The notes: generated from the sequence alone by a model not told the origin. A stretch of 64,000 nt of DNA from Clostridia bacterium (GCA_017416185.1 JAFQDF010000015.1:30400-94399); one strand, 5' to 3'. Numbered from the stretch's first letter, positions 15,024 to 25,403 are shown. Translations and numbers: made by a program.

Positions 15024-17552
15024 ATGTTAAATCCTAAATACAAGATCAGTAATATGGCAAAGGACCTTAGCATCAAGGGTAAGGAGATAACCGATATTCT
15101 TGAGAATAGCGGCAGAGGCACCAAGTCCACCTCCGCTGTGCTTTCAGCAGAGGATTTTGATATTATATTGAACGAGCTTTCCTTAGCAAATCAGATAAAG
15201 GGCTTCAATGACTATATGGAGCTTAAGGTTACCATTCCCCGTAAATTTGCAAAGGAAGACCCTAAGAAGGAAGAGACTAAGGCAGAGGAAAAGAAGTCCG
15301 AGCTCAAGGCAGAGACCGAGAAGGAAGAGAAGAAGCCTGAGCCTAAGCCCGAGACTAAGAAGGAAGAAAAGAAGCCGGAGCCTAAGCCCGAGACTAAGAA
15401 GGAAGAGAAGAAGCCGGAGCTCAAACCTGAACCCAAGAAGGAAGAGAAAAAGTCCGAGCCCAAGAAGAAGCAGCCTGCACAGGCAAGACCTCATATGCAG
15501 ACCGTAGTTCTTCCCAAGAAGCATCATGAGGAGGATAACAAGACACCTCTCCAGCCTATCGATGCTTCCGGACGCGGTAACAAGACCGCTACCCGCGTGG
15601 TTGATACCAGATCCTCCAACGTAGATCTTTCAAAATATGACGAAAAGCTTGACCGTTATCATTCTGACAAGGATTATAACAACAAGCAGAAGCTGAAGAA
15701 ACAGAATCAGAAGGGTCCCCAGAAGGGCAAGAAGCAGGATAAGCACGCTAAGGAAAAGGCTGCTATGGATAAGCTCCGCCGTCAGCAGGAAATGGCAAAG
15801 AAGCAAGTTCTTTACGTTTCCATTCCCGAAGAGATCACTGTTGCCGAGCTTGCTCAGAGACTTAAGCTCAAGGCTGCCGAGGTAGTCAAGAAGCTTATGA
15901 TGCTTGGTGTTATGGCGACCGTAAACCAGACTATCGACTATGATACCGCGTATCTTATTGCAGATGAAATGGGTGCTAAGATCACAAAAGAGGTTGAGGT
16001 TACAATAGAGGAGCAGATCTTCGACTCCACCGAGGATACCGATGACAACCTTATCACCCGTCCTCCTGTTGTTTGTGTTATGGGTCACGTTGACCACGGT
16101 AAGACATCACTTCTTGATGCTATCCGTCATACCAGTGTTACCACAGGCGAGGCAGGCGGTATTACCCAGCATATCGGTGCTTATACTGTAAATATAGATG
16201 GCAATGACATCACCTTCCTTGACACCCCCGGTCACGAGGCGTTTACAACAATGAGAGCAAGAGGTGCTATGGCAACCGATATCGCGGTTCTCGTTGTAGC
16301 GGCAGACGACGGAATTATGCCCCAGACCGTTGAGGCAATCAACCACGCAAAGGCTGCCGGTGTTGAGATCATCGTTGCTATAAATAAGATGGATAAGCCC
16401 ACAGCTAACCCCGACAACGTAAAGCAGGAGCTTACCCAGTACGAGCTTGTTCCCGAAGAATGGGGCGGCGACGTTATCTGTGTTCCGGTTTCCGCTGTAA
16501 CAAAGATGGGTATTGAGGATCTTCTTGAAAACATCCTCCTTATCGCAGAGGTCAAGGAATATAAAGCTAACCCCAACCGTCACGCTAAGGGCGTTATCAT
16601 CGAGGCAAAGCTTGACAAGGGCAGAGGTCCCGTTGCCACAGTTCTCGTACAGAACGGTACTCTTAACGCAGGTGACGTTGTAATTGCAGGTACTTCGGTT
16701 GGTCACGTAAGAGCTATGACCGACGACAAGGGCAGAAAGATCAAGTCCGCAGGACCCTCCATCCCCGTTGAGATCATCGGTCTCAGTGAGGTTCCCTCCG
16801 CAGGTGACGAGTTCAATGCTGTTGAGGATGAAAAGAAGGCAAGAGAGCTTGCAGAGCAGAGACGTGACAAGGCTAAGAACGAGGAGTTCAAGGCTAATGC
16901 GGCAGTATCCCTCGAGGATCTCTTTGCGGCTATCTCCGACGGTGCAAAGACCCTTAACATCATCGTTAAGGCAGACGTAAGAGGCTCTGCAGAGGCAGTT
17001 AAGCAGTCCCTTGAAAAGCTCTCCAACGAAGAGGTCAAGGTTAAGATCATCCACACAGGTGTCGGCGGAATCAACGAAAGCGACGTTATTCTTGCAGGTG
17101 CGTCCGGCGCCATCATCGTAGGCTTTAACGTTCGTCCCGACAAGAACTCTCTTGATATTGCAGAGCGTAACGGCGTTGATATCAGAACCTACCGCATCAT
17201 CTATGAGTGTATCGAAGAGATCACCCAGGCTATGAAGGGTATGCTCGCTCCCACATATAAGGAAGAGCGTCTCGGTCAGGCTGAGGTTCGTGCAACCATC
17301 CGTGTTCCCAACGTCGGTACTATCGCAGGCTCCTACGTTCAGGACGGTAAGATCCTCAGAAGTGCTCAGATCCGCGTAATCCGTGAGGGTATCGTAGTAT
17401 TTGAGGATAAGATTTCCTCACTTCGCCGCTTCAAGGACGACGTCAAGGAGGTTGCTTCCGGCTATGAGTGCGGTATCGGACTTGAAAAGTTCAATGACCT
17501 CAAGGAAGGCGATATCTTAGAGGCTTACCAGATGGTAGAGGTTAAGCGCTAA
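15024..17552 (+). CDS. infB: Translation initiation factor IF-2
   Basis: 842 residues. IF2_N domain near the start, then a charged linker, with a 13-residue Lys/Glu/Pro repeat ([13 protein letters not shown] type, residues about 100-139). The G domain has G1 GHVDHGKT at 354-361, the DTPGHEAF switch and NKMDK; then come the beta-barrel domains and the C-terminal fMet-tRNA-binding domain. IF-2 is the GTPase that brings fMet-tRNA to the 30S subunit. The linker repeat is also a near-exact 39-bp DNA repeat (about 15321-15443), so its length may vary between strains. rbfA and truB, which often follow infB, are absent here; the operon ends at the terminator. Confidence 0.98.
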   Translation: MLNPKYKISNMAKDLSIKGKEITDILENSGRGTKSTSAVLSAEDFDIILNELSLANQIKGFNDYMELKVTIPRKFAKEDPKKEETKAEEKKSELKAETEKEEKKPEPKPETKKEEKKPEPKPETKKEEKKPELKPEPKKEEKKSEPKKKQPAQARPHMQTVVLPKKHHEEDNKTPLQPIDASGRGNKTATRVVDTRSSNVDLSKYDEKLDRYHSDKDYNNKQKLKKQNQKGPQKGKKQDKHAKEKAAMDKLRRQQEMAKKQVLYVSIPEEITVAELAQRLKLKAAEVVKKLMMLGVMATVNQTIDYDTAYLIADEMGAKITKEVEVTIEEQIFDSTEDTDDNLITRPPVVCVMGHVDHGKTSLLDAIRHTSVTTGEAGGITQHIGAYTVNIDGNDITFLDTPGHEAFTTMRARGAMATDIAVLVVAADDGIMPQTVEAINHAKAAGVEIIVAINKMDKPTANPDNVKQELTQYELVPEEWGGDVICVPVSAVTKMGIEDLLENILLIAEVKEYKANPNRHAKGVIIEAKLDKGRGPVATVLVQNGTLNAGDVVIAGTSVGHVRAMTDDKGRKIKSAGPSIPVEIIGLSEVPSAGDEFNAVEDEKKARELAEQRRDKAKNEEFKANAAVSLEDLFAAISDGAKTLNIIVKADVRGSAEAVKQSLEKLSNEEVKVKIIHTGVGGINESDVILAGASGAIIVGFNVRPDKNSLDIAERNGVDIRTYRIIYECIEEITQAMKGMLAPTYKEERLGQAEVRATIRVPNVGTIAGSYVQDGKILRSAQIRVIREGIVVFEDKISSLRRFKDDVKEVASGYECGIGLEKFNDLKEGDILEAYQMVEVKR
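15321..15443 (+). repeat. 39-bp in-frame tandem repeat in the IF-2 linker
   Basis: Three consecutive near-identical 39-bp units encode a 13-residue Lys/Glu/Pro motif, all in frame. Such linkers are disordered; recombination between units could change the length. Confidence 0.7.
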
Positions 17553-17632
17553 GGGGCAAGTTGCCCCGGCCATACTACGCACTGTAGTGTTGTGCTTTCC
17601 TGATCTATCACACGGAATAAAGAATAAGAATT

Positions 17633-17676
17633 AATAAAGAAAACACTTGCTTTCGGCAAGTGTTTTCTTTATTCTC
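17633..17676 (+). terminator. Terminator of the rimP-infB operon
   Basis: Perfect 18-base stem (17633-17650 with 17656-17673), 5-base loop TTTCG. T-rich on both sides, so it may work in both directions. A smaller GGGGC/GCCCC hairpin lies just after the infB stop (about 17553-17567). Confidence 0.92.
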
Positions 17677-17735
17677 TATTGAAAAATCAGATTATTTGTT
17701 ATATACTTATAACAGTATATTTTTAGGAGATAGTT

Positions 17736-20180
17736 ATGGCTGTTTTGAAGTGTAAAATGTGCGGCGGTGACCTTGATTTTATTGAGGGCGCAAGCACTGC
17801 GGAATGTGAATATTGCGGTACTCTGCAGACAATACCCAAGGCAGACGACGAAAAGAAGCTGACTTTCTTTGCCAGAGCCAACAGACTTCGTGCCGCCTGT
17901 GAGTTTGATAAAGCAGCGGGTATATATGAATCTATAGTTGCAGACTTTCCCGAGGAGGCAGAAGCCTACTGGGGACTTGTGCTGTGCAAATTCGGTATCG
18001 AGTACGTAGACGATCCCGCAACAGGGAAGAAGATCCCTACCTGTCACCGTTCAAGCTTTGATAGTGTTATGGATGACGGTGATTTTGATCAGGCTCTTGA
18101 AAATGCAGATGCCGTTGCACGCAAGGTATACCGTGAGGAAGCTAAAGCCATTGAGGAGATAAGAAAGGGAATAATTTCTGTTTCCGCAAACGAAGAGCCA
18201 TACGATATATTTATCTGCTATAAGGAAACCGACGAAAACGGCGAGCGTACCCTCGACAGCGTGCTTGCTCAGGATGTCTACGAAGCGCTCGGCGATAAGG
18301 GGTATAGAGTGTTCTTTTCCAGAATCACACTTGAAGATAAGCTGGGAGTTGAGTATGAGCCCTACATATTTGCGGCGCTTAACAGTGCAAAGATCATGCT
18401 TGCCTTCGGTACTGATTATGAGTATTACAACGCAGTTTGGGTCAAGAACGAGTGGTCAAGGTATCTTAAGCTGATGGCAAAGGATAAGGAGAAGCACCTT
18501 ATTCCTTGTTTTAAGGGGATAGATGCCTATGATATGCCCAAGGAATTTGCCAAGCTTCAGGCACAGGATATGGGCAAGGTGGGTGCCATACAGGACCTTC
18601 TGCGAGGCATAGAAAAGCTTTTACCGCTGAAAAAAACAAGCAGTAACGATGTTATAAATATCGGACAGACAGCTATATCCAATACCGCACCTCTTTTGGA
18701 GCGAGGCTTTATATTCCTTGAGGATAAGGAATGGGAAAGAGCGGATATGTTTTTTGAGCAGGTGCTGAATCTTGAGCCTAAGAATGCCTTGGCTTATCTG
18801 GGAAAGCTGATGCTTGAAATGAAGGTTACCGGTCGCAAGGAACTCGGAGAGCTGAACGTTATTTTTGAGGATAACAATAATTATAGGAAGATTATTCGTT
18901 TCGGTGATGATGATACCATCAATGAACTTAAAGGATATATTGTCGCGATCAAAGATAGGTTGGATATGGATCGTCTCGCACGTGAAAAGAGGGAAGAGGA
19001 AGAACGTATCGCCCTTGCGAAGAAAGAGGAGGAAAAGAGACGTGCTATTGAAGAACTGATGAAAAATCTCAAGCCTTTCCGTGAAAAATGTGCAAAGGCA
19101 GGAGAATACATACATCTTAGTAAAAACGATGCGCTGGGTATAATGCTTGACGGAAGAGTATTGTCGGCAAGAGGTAATGATTCCGAACAGCAAGCTATCT
19201 CAGAATGGAGAGAAGTCAAGACTTTGAGTGCAGGTGCGCATCACACCGTTGCTCTTACCGTTTACGGTAAGGTGTTTGCTTCGGGTGACAATAAATATGG
19301 TCAGTGTAATGTTTCAGATTGGCGAAACATTGTTGCTGTATGTGCCGCCGATGAGCATACGGTAGGTCTTTGTGCTGACGGTACTGTGGTTGCCGTTGGA
19401 AAAAATGATATGGGAAAATGTGACGTTTCATGGTGGCGTGATATCGTAGCTATAGCTGTAAGCAAAGATTACACCTTCGGACTTTGTTCAGACGGAACCG
19501 TTTTAGTTGCCGGTTTGAGCTATTCCTGGAACTGCCACGTATCCCGATGGAGCAAGGTGACCCGTATAGTTGCGGGAAAAAATAACCTTGTGGGAATCTG
19601 TTCTGACGGTACTGTTCTGGCAACAGGAAATAACGATTACAAACAGTGTGATGTTGATCAATGGCGCAATGTGTGTGATGTCAGCGTAGGTGACAGCTTT
19701 ATTATCGGCTTATGTGATAACGGTACGGTGTTGGCAGCGGGAGATAACACCTACTTACAGTGCGATGTTAAGAATTGGAATACTGTGATTGCTGTGACTA
19801 CTGGCGAAAGACACGCAATAGGCCTTTGTGCAGACGGTACGGTCGTAACCTCCGGTGACAGAACCTACGGACAGTGTAACGTGGGTCGGGCAAAGAATGT
19901 GGTGGCGGTCAAGGCTATGGGCTATAAAACTATGCTCCTTTGTGCTGACGGTACTGTTATTGTAGCAGGAGACGATCGTCTTTCCGTGAGTAAATGGAAG
20001 CTGTTTGAGAATTTCGATACCATCGAGCAGGACAGATCAAAAAAGAGCGAAATTTTAACTGAGTTTGACAGGATCAGAACACAACGCCGTCTGGCTGAGG
20101 TATGTCAGCATTGCGGCGGCACCTTTAAGGGACTGTTTACCAAAAAATGCTCTGATTGCGGCAGACCTAAGGATTATTAA
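17736..20180 (+). CDS. Zinc-ribbon/TIR/RCC1-like repeat protein
   Basis: 814 residues. (1) N-terminal zinc ribbon (Cys6, Cys9, Cys24, Cys27) and helical TPR-like region. (2) TIR domain at about 155-290 (PYDIFICYKETDENGERTLD), with W235-V-K-N-E239 fitting the WxxxE pattern where TIR NADases carry the catalytic Glu. (3) Coiled, charged stretch at about 400-450. (4) Seven or so RCC1-like repeats (about 490-765), each ending DGTVxAxGDN. (5) C-terminal zinc ribbon (Cys790, Cys793, Cys805, Cys808). No signal peptide, so cytoplasmic. TIR enzymes cleave NAD and often serve antiphage or toxin systems; here NADase activity is possible but unproven. Clostridial TIR/zinc-ribbon proteins without known role also exist. 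It is a single-gene unit ended by a hairpin. Confidence 0.8.
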   Translation: MAVLKCKMCGGDLDFIEGASTAECEYCGTLQTIPKADDEKKLTFFARANRLRAACEFDKAAGIYESIVADFPEEAEAYWGLVLCKFGIEYVDDPATGKKIPTCHRSSFDSVMDDGDFDQALENADAVARKVYREEAKAIEEIRKGIISVSANEEPYDIFICYKETDENGERTLDSVLAQDVYEALGDKGYRVFFSRITLEDKLGVEYEPYIFAALNSAKIMLAFGTDYEYYNAVWVKNEWSRYLKLMAKDKEKHLIPCFKGIDAYDMPKEFAKLQAQDMGKVGAIQDLLRGIEKLLPLKKTSSNDVINIGQTAISNTAPLLERGFIFLEDKEWERADMFFEQVLNLEPKNALAYLGKLMLEMKVTGRKELGELNVIFEDNNNYRKIIRFGDDDTINELKGYIVAIKDRLDMDRLAREKREEEERIALAKKEEEKRRAIEELMKNLKPFREKCAKAGEYIHLSKNDALGIMLDGRVLSARGNDSEQQAISEWREVKTLSAGAHHTVALTVYGKVFASGDNKYGQCNVSDWRNIVAVCAADEHTVGLCADGTVVAVGKNDMGKCDVSWWRDIVAIAVSKDYTFGLCSDGTVLVAGLSYSWNCHVSRWSKVTRIVAGKNNLVGICSDGTVLATGNNDYKQCDVDQWRNVCDVSVGDSFIIGLCDNGTVLAAGDNTYLQCDVKNWNTVIAVTTGERHAIGLCADGTVVTSGDRTYGQCNVGRAKNVVAVKAMGYKTMLLCADGTVIVAGDDRLSVSKWKLFENFDTIEQDRSKKSEILTEFDRIRTQRRLAEVCQHCGGTFKGLFTKKCSDCGRPKDY

Positions 20181-20205
20181 ATATATATTTAGCTGTAACG
20201 TAATT

Positions 20206-20242
20206 AATATGGCAGACGCGATTTGTGTTTGCCATATTTTTG
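20206..20242 (+). terminator. Terminator after the TIR/RCC1 gene
   Basis: AATATGGCA/TGCCATATT stem (20206-20214 with 20230-20238), followed by TTTT. Confidence 0.65.
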
Positions 20243-20479
20243 CGTTTTCCCGGAACCTCGGTTGAGTCTTATTGTATATAAGTGATACTGACATACAGTC
20301 AACTAAGCGTACAATTTATCCGGCTTTGATCCAAGTATACATTAATCCAAGCTTACAATCAAACGAGCATACATTAAATCGGGGATTACAATCGATCAGT
20401 GAATACATCAATCCCGGCATATACTCATTCCGAGGGATATAAGCAAAAAGGGAAACAGCTAACAGCCAATACGGGTGCG

Positions 20480-20719
20480 TACACAAGCACCACCACGCTC
20501 ACAAGCACTACTGCGTACACAAGCACCACCATGTTCACAAACGCCACCACGTTCACAAATACCACCACGTTCACAAGTACCACTGCGCTCACAAGCACCA
20601 CTGCGTACACAAGCACTACTGCGTACACAAATACCACCGCGTCCTCAAATACCACCACGTCCTCAAATACCACCGCGTCTTCAAATACCACCACGTCCTC
20701 AAATACCACCGTGTTCACA
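20480..20719. repeat. 18-bp tandem repeat array
   Basis: About 13 units of 18 bases (tacacaagcaccaccacg type), with variation mainly in a few positions, and later units changing to a tcctcaaataccacc form. The period preserves a plus-strand frame (a Thr-rich 109-codon frame from GTG 20399) but there is no ribosome binding site, and changes occur at all codon positions, so I do not call it a gene. From 20243 to 20480 there is only AT-rich sequence with short recurring caa/tac motifs; I see no gene. Confidence 0.8.
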
Positions 20720-20743
20720 AAACATTAACAAAAATGGCGAAAC

Positions 20744-20808
20744 TTTGACTTTCTTTGACCTTGACTTTCTCTGACTTTTGTGATATATTAAAGTCAAAGA
20801 AGGTCAAA
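20744..20808 (+). promoter_or_regulatory. CtsR operator cluster at the ctsR promoter
   Basis: Two perfect CtsR boxes of the RGTCAAA-NAN-RGTCAAA type flank the promoter. TTTGACTTTCTTTGACC (20744-20760, minus-strand orientation) is just upstream of the -35. AGTCAAAGAAGGTCAAA (20792-20808) covers the expected start of transcription. A third, imperfect box (20760-20776, 12 of 14 defined positions) overlaps the -35. This is the classic autorepression layout of class III heat-shock genes. Confidence 0.9.
20761..20789 (+). promoter_or_regulatory. Promoter of the ctsR-mcsA-mcsB-clpC operon
   Basis: TTGACT (20761-20766), 17 bases, TATATT (20784-20789). Transcription would begin near 20796, leaving a leader of about 230 bases. 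Confidence 0.8.
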
Positions 20809-20930
20809 GTTGCGTACTATAGCTCTTGATTTGCTTGGAGTTTAGTGAGATTATATCGAAATAAGTGAAATAAGCGGAATACTTGAAAAAATCTAAATAA
20901 GCGGAATAAGAGGAACAACTAAACGATCAA

Positions 20931-20998
20931 ACAAGTGAATAATCAAAACAAGTGAATAATCAAAACAAATGAATAATCAAAACAATTAAAATATCAAA
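20931..20998 (+). repeat. 17-bp tandem repeat in the ctsR leader
   Basis: Four units of acaagtgaataatcaaa (starts 20931, 20948, 20965, 20982), the last decayed. A-rich and unstructured on the mRNA strand, between the CtsR-controlled promoter and the ctsR RBS. Confidence 0.75.
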
Positions 20999-21026
20999 AC
21001 TATCGAAATTAACGAAAAAGAGGTAA

Positions 21027-21461
21027 ATGAAAATGTTGATGAGTGATATTATAGCAAATATGATAGAAGAGATGCTTTCCGAGGGAGGCGGAGAATTAGA
21101 GCTTAAGCGCAACGATCTTGCCGGGCGTATCGGATGTGTACCCAGCCAAATAAACTACGTTATAACCTCCCGTTTTACGCCTGAGAGGGGATATATGATT
21201 GAGAGCCGTCGCGGAGGCGGCGGATACGTGCGTATAACCAAGGTTCAGATGACCCGTGACGAGTACCTGATGCACCTGTTTCACGGTATCGGTGCCGAGC
21301 TTGACGACCGAAGCGGCAGGGTGTTTGTTAACGCGATGCTTGAAAAGGGTGTTATAACCCTGAGGGAAGCTAATATAATAAGAGGAGCTTTTGCTATTCC
21401 TATGGAGGATAGCATACGTGCCGATATGATGCGACAAATTATACTGGCGCTTCTGAAGTAG
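21027..21461 (+). CDS. ctsR: Class III stress gene repressor CtsR
   Basis: 144 residues from ATG 21027; ATG 21033 is equally plausible because AGAGGT sits only 2 bases before 21027. The winged helix-turn-helix N-terminal domain has the family-conserved GCVPSQINYVITSRFTPERG, followed by the RGGGGYVRI wing that reads the operator. The C-terminal helical domain is for dimerisation. CtsR represses clp/mcs genes until it is released under heat or protein stress by McsB. It is first in the operon and autoregulated by the boxes upstream. Confidence 0.95.
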   Translation: MKMLMSDIIANMIEEMLSEGGGELELKRNDLAGRIGCVPSQINYVITSRFTPERGYMIESRRGGGGYVRITKVQMTRDEYLMHLFHGIGAELDDRSGRVFVNAMLEKGVITLREANIIRGAFAIPMEDSIRADMMRQIILALLK

Positions 21462-21470
21462 AATGGAGGT

Positions 21471-21947
21471 ATGAAGATGTTATGCAGTAAATGCCACAAG
21501 AACGAGGCAAGTGTTTATTTCAAACAAAATATTAACGGTGAGGTAAGGGAATATGCCCTTTGTCCTCAGTGCGCTGCTGAGGCAGAGCTTGGCTTTGCTC
21601 CCCTTAATCTTTTCGGCTCTATGCTTACACAGGCAAAGCCCAAGACAGATCACAAGCGGTGTACTCTTTGCTCCTCTGACTTTTCCGAGATAAAGAAAAG
21701 GGGTAAGGTTGGCTGTGCACAGTGCTACAGCGTGTTTGCGGAGGAGCTTAAGCCTATGATAGAGAGCATCCACCGAGGGGCAAAGCATAACGGCAGAGCT
21801 CCCGAAGGATACTCCGAAAAGCGTAAGGCACAAAACGAGCTCGAGGCTCTTAAAAATGAGCTCAGAGCGGCAATAGAGAGTGAAGAATACGAAAGGGCAG
21901 CCAAGCTGCGTGACCTTATCAGGGAGAAGGAGGCAGACAATGATTAA
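21471..21947 (+). CDS. mcsA: McsA, zinc-binding activator of McsB
   Basis: 158 residues. Four CxxC pairs (Cys5/8, 31/34, 64/67, 82/85) form the zinc-binding N-terminal part, and a UVR-type coiled-coil motif (about 120-155) ends the protein. McsA activates the arginine kinase McsB and aids its targeting. It starts 9 bases after ctsR and overlaps mcsB at the stop codon. Confidence 0.93.
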   Translation: MKMLCSKCHKNEASVYFKQNINGEVREYALCPQCAAEAELGFAPLNLFGSMLTQAKPKTDHKRCTLCSSDFSEIKKRGKVGCAQCYSVFAEELKPMIESIHRGAKHNGRAPEGYSEKRKAQNELEALKNELRAAIESEEYERAAKLRDLIREKEADND

Positions 21948-22905
21948 GGATATTGACGTTGTTCTCTCCACGAGAATAAGATTTGCAAGAAATATTAAGG
22001 ATTATCCCTTTGCCTCAAGGCTTGATGCCACCTCCTGCAGGGAGATAATCGAAAAGGTCGAAGCGGTGCTTTGCGGCTTTGAGAAGACGGATCTTACCGA
22101 TACCGATCCCCTCAAGGCTCAGTGCTATGTTGAGGCTCACAGGATAAGTCCCGAGTTTGCAGTATCCTCCTTGCCCCACGCTTTGCTTGAAAAGGGGGAT
22201 ACAAGGGTCATGGTATGTGAGGAGGACCATATAAGATTGCAGGTCATCAAAAGAGGCTTTGAGCTTGACTCTGCCTTTGCCGAGGCCTGTGTCAGCGATG
22301 ATGCTCTTCTGAGCGGCCTGCGCATCGCCTATGACGAGGAGCTTGGCTTTCTGACCCATTGTCCAACCAATCTGGGAAACGCAATGAGAGCCTCGGTTAT
22401 GATGTTCCTTCCCGCCCTTGCTATGACAGGGGAGCTGAAGGGAATAGTGTCGCAGCTTTCCAAGCTTGGCTTTACCATACGCGGTATCTACGGAGAGGGA
22501 AGTGAGGCACAGGGCTATCTCTACCAGATCTCAAATTCAGAGACCATGGGCTTGACAGAGGAAGCTACCGTGTCCCGTCTCGGCGACGTGGTCACACAGA
22601 TCATCGGACACGAGCGCAATGCCCGTGAACGTATCAAGGCGGCAGGAGTAAAGGCATACGATCCTCTCTGCAGAGCCTTCGGAGTGTTGAAATACTCCTG
22701 TACAATGACCTCAAAGGAGTTTATCGGGCTTTATGCCAAGGTGCGTCTCGGTGTTGCAATAGGTGTCGTTAACGAGATCGGTTACGAGACGCTTGACAGC
22801 CTGTTTACAGCGGTTATGCCCTGTACCCTTGCAGAGGGAGAGAGGCTCAGCGAGGCACAGCGTGATAAAAAGCGTGCCGAGGTCATAAAAGAGAAATTAA
22901 CTTAA
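21940..22905 (+). CDS. mcsB: Protein-arginine kinase McsB
   Basis: 321 residues from ATG 21940 (GGAGG 7 bases upstream; the earlier in-frame ATG lies inside mcsA). Phosphagen-kinase fold: LSTRIRFARN at the N-terminus, VCEEDHIRLQ, and CPTNLGNAMRAS, which in this family forms the ATP/phosphate site. The pArg-responsive RDxxRA signature of McsB is present as RDKKRA in the last 15 or so residues. It is shorter than the roughly 350-360 residues of Bacillus McsB. McsB marks proteins with phospho-arginine for ClpC/ClpP and inactivates CtsR. Start overlaps mcsA by 8 bases. Confidence 0.93.
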   Translation: MIKDIDVVLSTRIRFARNIKDYPFASRLDATSCREIIEKVEAVLCGFEKTDLTDTDPLKAQCYVEAHRISPEFAVSSLPHALLEKGDTRVMVCEEDHIRLQVIKRGFELDSAFAEACVSDDALLSGLRIAYDEELGFLTHCPTNLGNAMRASVMMFLPALAMTGELKGIVSQLSKLGFTIRGIYGEGSEAQGYLYQISNSETMGLTEEATVSRLGDVVTQIIGHERNARERIKAAGVKAYDPLCRAFGVLKYSCTMTSKEFIGLYAKVRLGVAIGVVNEIGYETLDSLFTAVMPCTLAEGERLSEAQRDKKRAEVIKEKLT

Positions 22906-22922
22906 GAAAAGAGTGATGATAA

Positions 22923-25403
22923 ATGTCTAACAGATTTACAAAGGGTGCGCAGAACGCGCTTAACAAGTCTTTGTTTTTTGCAAGGGAGCTGGGACATACC
23001 TATATCGGTACAGAGCATCTGCTTATGGGAATATTAAGCGAGCTTGACTCTGCTGCGGCAAAGCTGCTCTCAGAGCATACGGTGACCTTTGATTCGGTTA
23101 AAAAGCTGACGGCACAGATAGCGGGAACCGGAGGGGTCAGCTCTGTTACCCCCAACGATATGACTCCCCGTACAAAGCGTATAATAGAAAACTCCTCCTA
23201 TGAGGCTATGCGCCACGGACAGAGCTACATCGGCACAGAGCATCTGCTTCTTGCCTTGATTAACGAAAGCGACTGCGTGGGTGTTCAGATTCTCAATTCT
23301 CTTGGTGTGGATATGGAAGCCCTCCACCGGGAGATACTCGCCTTCCTCGGTACAGAGCTTGACGATATCAACGAGGACAGCGTGCTTACTTCACCTAAGC
23401 GCAAAAAGCAGGAGAATAAGCCTGCATCAAGAGACCTGAAGGGCTGTCCTACCCTCAGTCAGTACGGCAGAGACCTGACCGAAATGGCAAGACAGGGAAA
23501 GATAGACCCTGTTATCGGCCGTAACAGCGAGATGGACAGGGTAATACAGATCCTGTCCCGCCGCACAAAGAACAATCCCTGCCTTATCGGTGAACCCGGT
23601 GTGGGTAAAACAGCGGTGGTCGAGGGTCTTGCACAGCGCATTGCAGAGGGGAACGTTCCCGAGACCCTGGCGGATAAGATCCTGGTCACCCTTGATCTTT
23701 CGGGAATGATCGCAGGAGCAAAGTACCGCGGTGAGTTCGAGGAGCGTCTCAAGGGAATAATGTCGGAGGTTCAGAAGGAAAAACGCATAATTCTCTTTGT
23801 TGATGAGATACACACCATCGTCGGCGCAGGTGCGGCAGAGGGTGCTGTGGATGCGGCAAATATCATTAAGCCTGCTCTTTCAAGAGGTGAAATGCAGATG
23901 ATAGGTGCCACCACTATTGACGAATACCGTAAGCATATAGAAAAGGACAGCGCACTTGAGCGTCGCTTCCAGCCTGTCAGTGTAGGTGAGCCTACCGAGG
24001 ATGAGGCGGTAGAGATATTAAAGGGTCTGCGTGATAAATATGAGGCACACCATAAGGTCAAAATAACAGACGATGCAATAGAGTCTGCAGTAAAGCTGTC
24101 GGTGAGATATATAGCGGACAGATATCTTCCCGATAAGGCTATAGATCTTATCGACGAGGCAGCCTCTAAGCTTCGTATAGGGGCGGTCACACCTCCTGCC
24201 CTTATAAAGGAGCTTGAGGAAAAGCATAAGGCTATTGCTGCAGAAAAGGAAGCCGCTATCAAAAAGCAGGAGTTTGAGCGCGCAGCACAGCTCCGTGACG
24301 AGGAGCACACCGCCCGTGAGGAATACGAGAAGGCAAAAAAGGAATGGGACGATACCAAAACAGGTAACAGCCTTTCTGTAACAGAGACTGAAATTACCGA
24401 CATTGTAGCCCATCAGACCGGCATTCCTGTAAAAAAACTTGCCGAAGAGGAAAGTGAAAGGCTCAAAAACCTTGACAAAATTCTACATCAGCGTATAATA
24501 GGACAAGAGGAAGCAGTTGATGCGGTCAGTCGTGCTATCCGTCGCGGAAGGGTCGGACTCAAGGATCCCCGACGTCCTATGGGTTCGTTTATATTCCTTG
24601 GCCCGACAGGTGTGGGAAAGACAGAGCTTACAAAGGCTCTTGCCCAGGTCCTGTTCGGTGATGATAACGCAATGATACGCATCGATATGTCGGAATATAT
24701 GGAGAAGCACAGCGTATCCAAGCTTATCGGCTCCCCCCCCGGCTATGTCGGCCACGAGGAGGGTGGACAGCTTACCGAGAAGATAAGACGTAAGCCTTAT
24801 TCGGTGGTTCTGTTCGACGAGATCGAGAAGGCTCACCCCGACGTGTTCAATATCCTTCTTCAGATCCTTGACGACGGTGTACTCACCGACAGCCGGGGAA
24901 GAAGGGTGGACTTCAAGAACACAATAATCATTATGACCTCAAACGTAGGTGCTTCTGGAATCGTGGAGAGATCAAACTCTTTGGGCTTTGGCGACAGAGC
25001 CTCAAACGACGGTACCGCAGTACGTGAGCGGGTCATGTCGGCTCTGCGCTCTACCTTCCGACCCGAATTCCTCAACCGAATCGATGATATAATCGTATTC
25101 AATAAACTTAAAGAGGAAGAGATAGAACAGATCACACGCCTTATGCTCGGCGCTCTTGTTAAAAGGGTCGCTGATATCGGTATAACTCTTGAATTTGAGG
25201 ACAGTGCAGTCAAGCTTGTTTCCGAAAGGGGCTTTGATCCCGTTTACGGAGCAAGACCTATACGCCGTGAGATACAGCGCAGCGTTGAGGATGAGTTTAC
25301 GGGTGCTATGCTTGACGGCAGTATAAAGGCAGGAGATATTGTGTCAGCAAAGGCTCTTGACGGCAAGGTGATCTTTTGTAAGAAGAATGAATCAGAGGAT
25401 TAA
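22923..25403 (+). CDS. clpC: ClpC, AAA+ unfoldase of the ClpCP protease
   Basis: 826 residues. Two ClpN repeats ([14 protein letters not shown] and [14 protein letters not shown]) that bind adaptors, AAA domain 1 with Walker A GEPGVGKT at 223, a middle UVR-like coiled coil (about 420-460) that contacts MecA, AAA domain 2 with Walker A GPTGVGKT at 560, and the C-terminal D2-small domain. It unfolds marked proteins for ClpP. It follows mcsB by 17 bases in the CtsR operon; the RBS is weak, so coupling with mcsB translation is likely. The MecA adaptor is encoded at 48042-48590. Confidence 0.97.
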   Translation: MSNRFTKGAQNALNKSLFFARELGHTYIGTEHLLMGILSELDSAAAKLLSEHTVTFDSVKKLTAQIAGTGGVSSVTPNDMTPRTKRIIENSSYEAMRHGQSYIGTEHLLLALINESDCVGVQILNSLGVDMEALHREILAFLGTELDDINEDSVLTSPKRKKQENKPASRDLKGCPTLSQYGRDLTEMARQGKIDPVIGRNSEMDRVIQILSRRTKNNPCLIGEPGVGKTAVVEGLAQRIAEGNVPETLADKILVTLDLSGMIAGAKYRGEFEERLKGIMSEVQKEKRIILFVDEIHTIVGAGAAEGAVDAANIIKPALSRGEMQMIGATTIDEYRKHIEKDSALERRFQPVSVGEPTEDEAVEILKGLRDKYEAHHKVKITDDAIESAVKLSVRYIADRYLPDKAIDLIDEAASKLRIGAVTPPALIKELEEKHKAIAAEKEAAIKKQEFERAAQLRDEEHTAREEYEKAKKEWDDTKTGNSLSVTETEITDIVAHQTGIPVKKLAEEESERLKNLDKILHQRIIGQEEAVDAVSRAIRRGRVGLKDPRRPMGSFIFLGPTGVGKTELTKALAQVLFGDDNAMIRIDMSEYMEKHSVSKLIGSPPGYVGHEEGGQLTEKIRRKPYSVVLFDEIEKAHPDVFNILLQILDDGVLTDSRGRRVDFKNTIIIMTSNVGASGIVERSNSLGFGDRASNDGTAVRERVMSALRSTFRPEFLNRIDDIIVFNKLKEEEIEQITRLMLGALVKRVADIGITLEFEDSAVKLVSERGFDPVYGARPIRREIQRSVEDEFTGAMLDGSIKAGDIVSAKALDGKVIFCKKNESED

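Noticed and set aside
15183..15527. Leu/Gly-rich minus-strand frames opposite the IF-2 linker
   Set aside because: Direct by-product of the Lys/Glu repeat on the plus strand.
20480..20719. CRISPR array possibility for the 18-bp units
   Set aside because: Units are short and contiguous, with no spacers, and there are no cas genes.
20399..20728. Thr-rich 109-codon frame over the 18-bp array
   Set aside because: GTG start without an RBS, low complexity from the array, changes in all codon positions.
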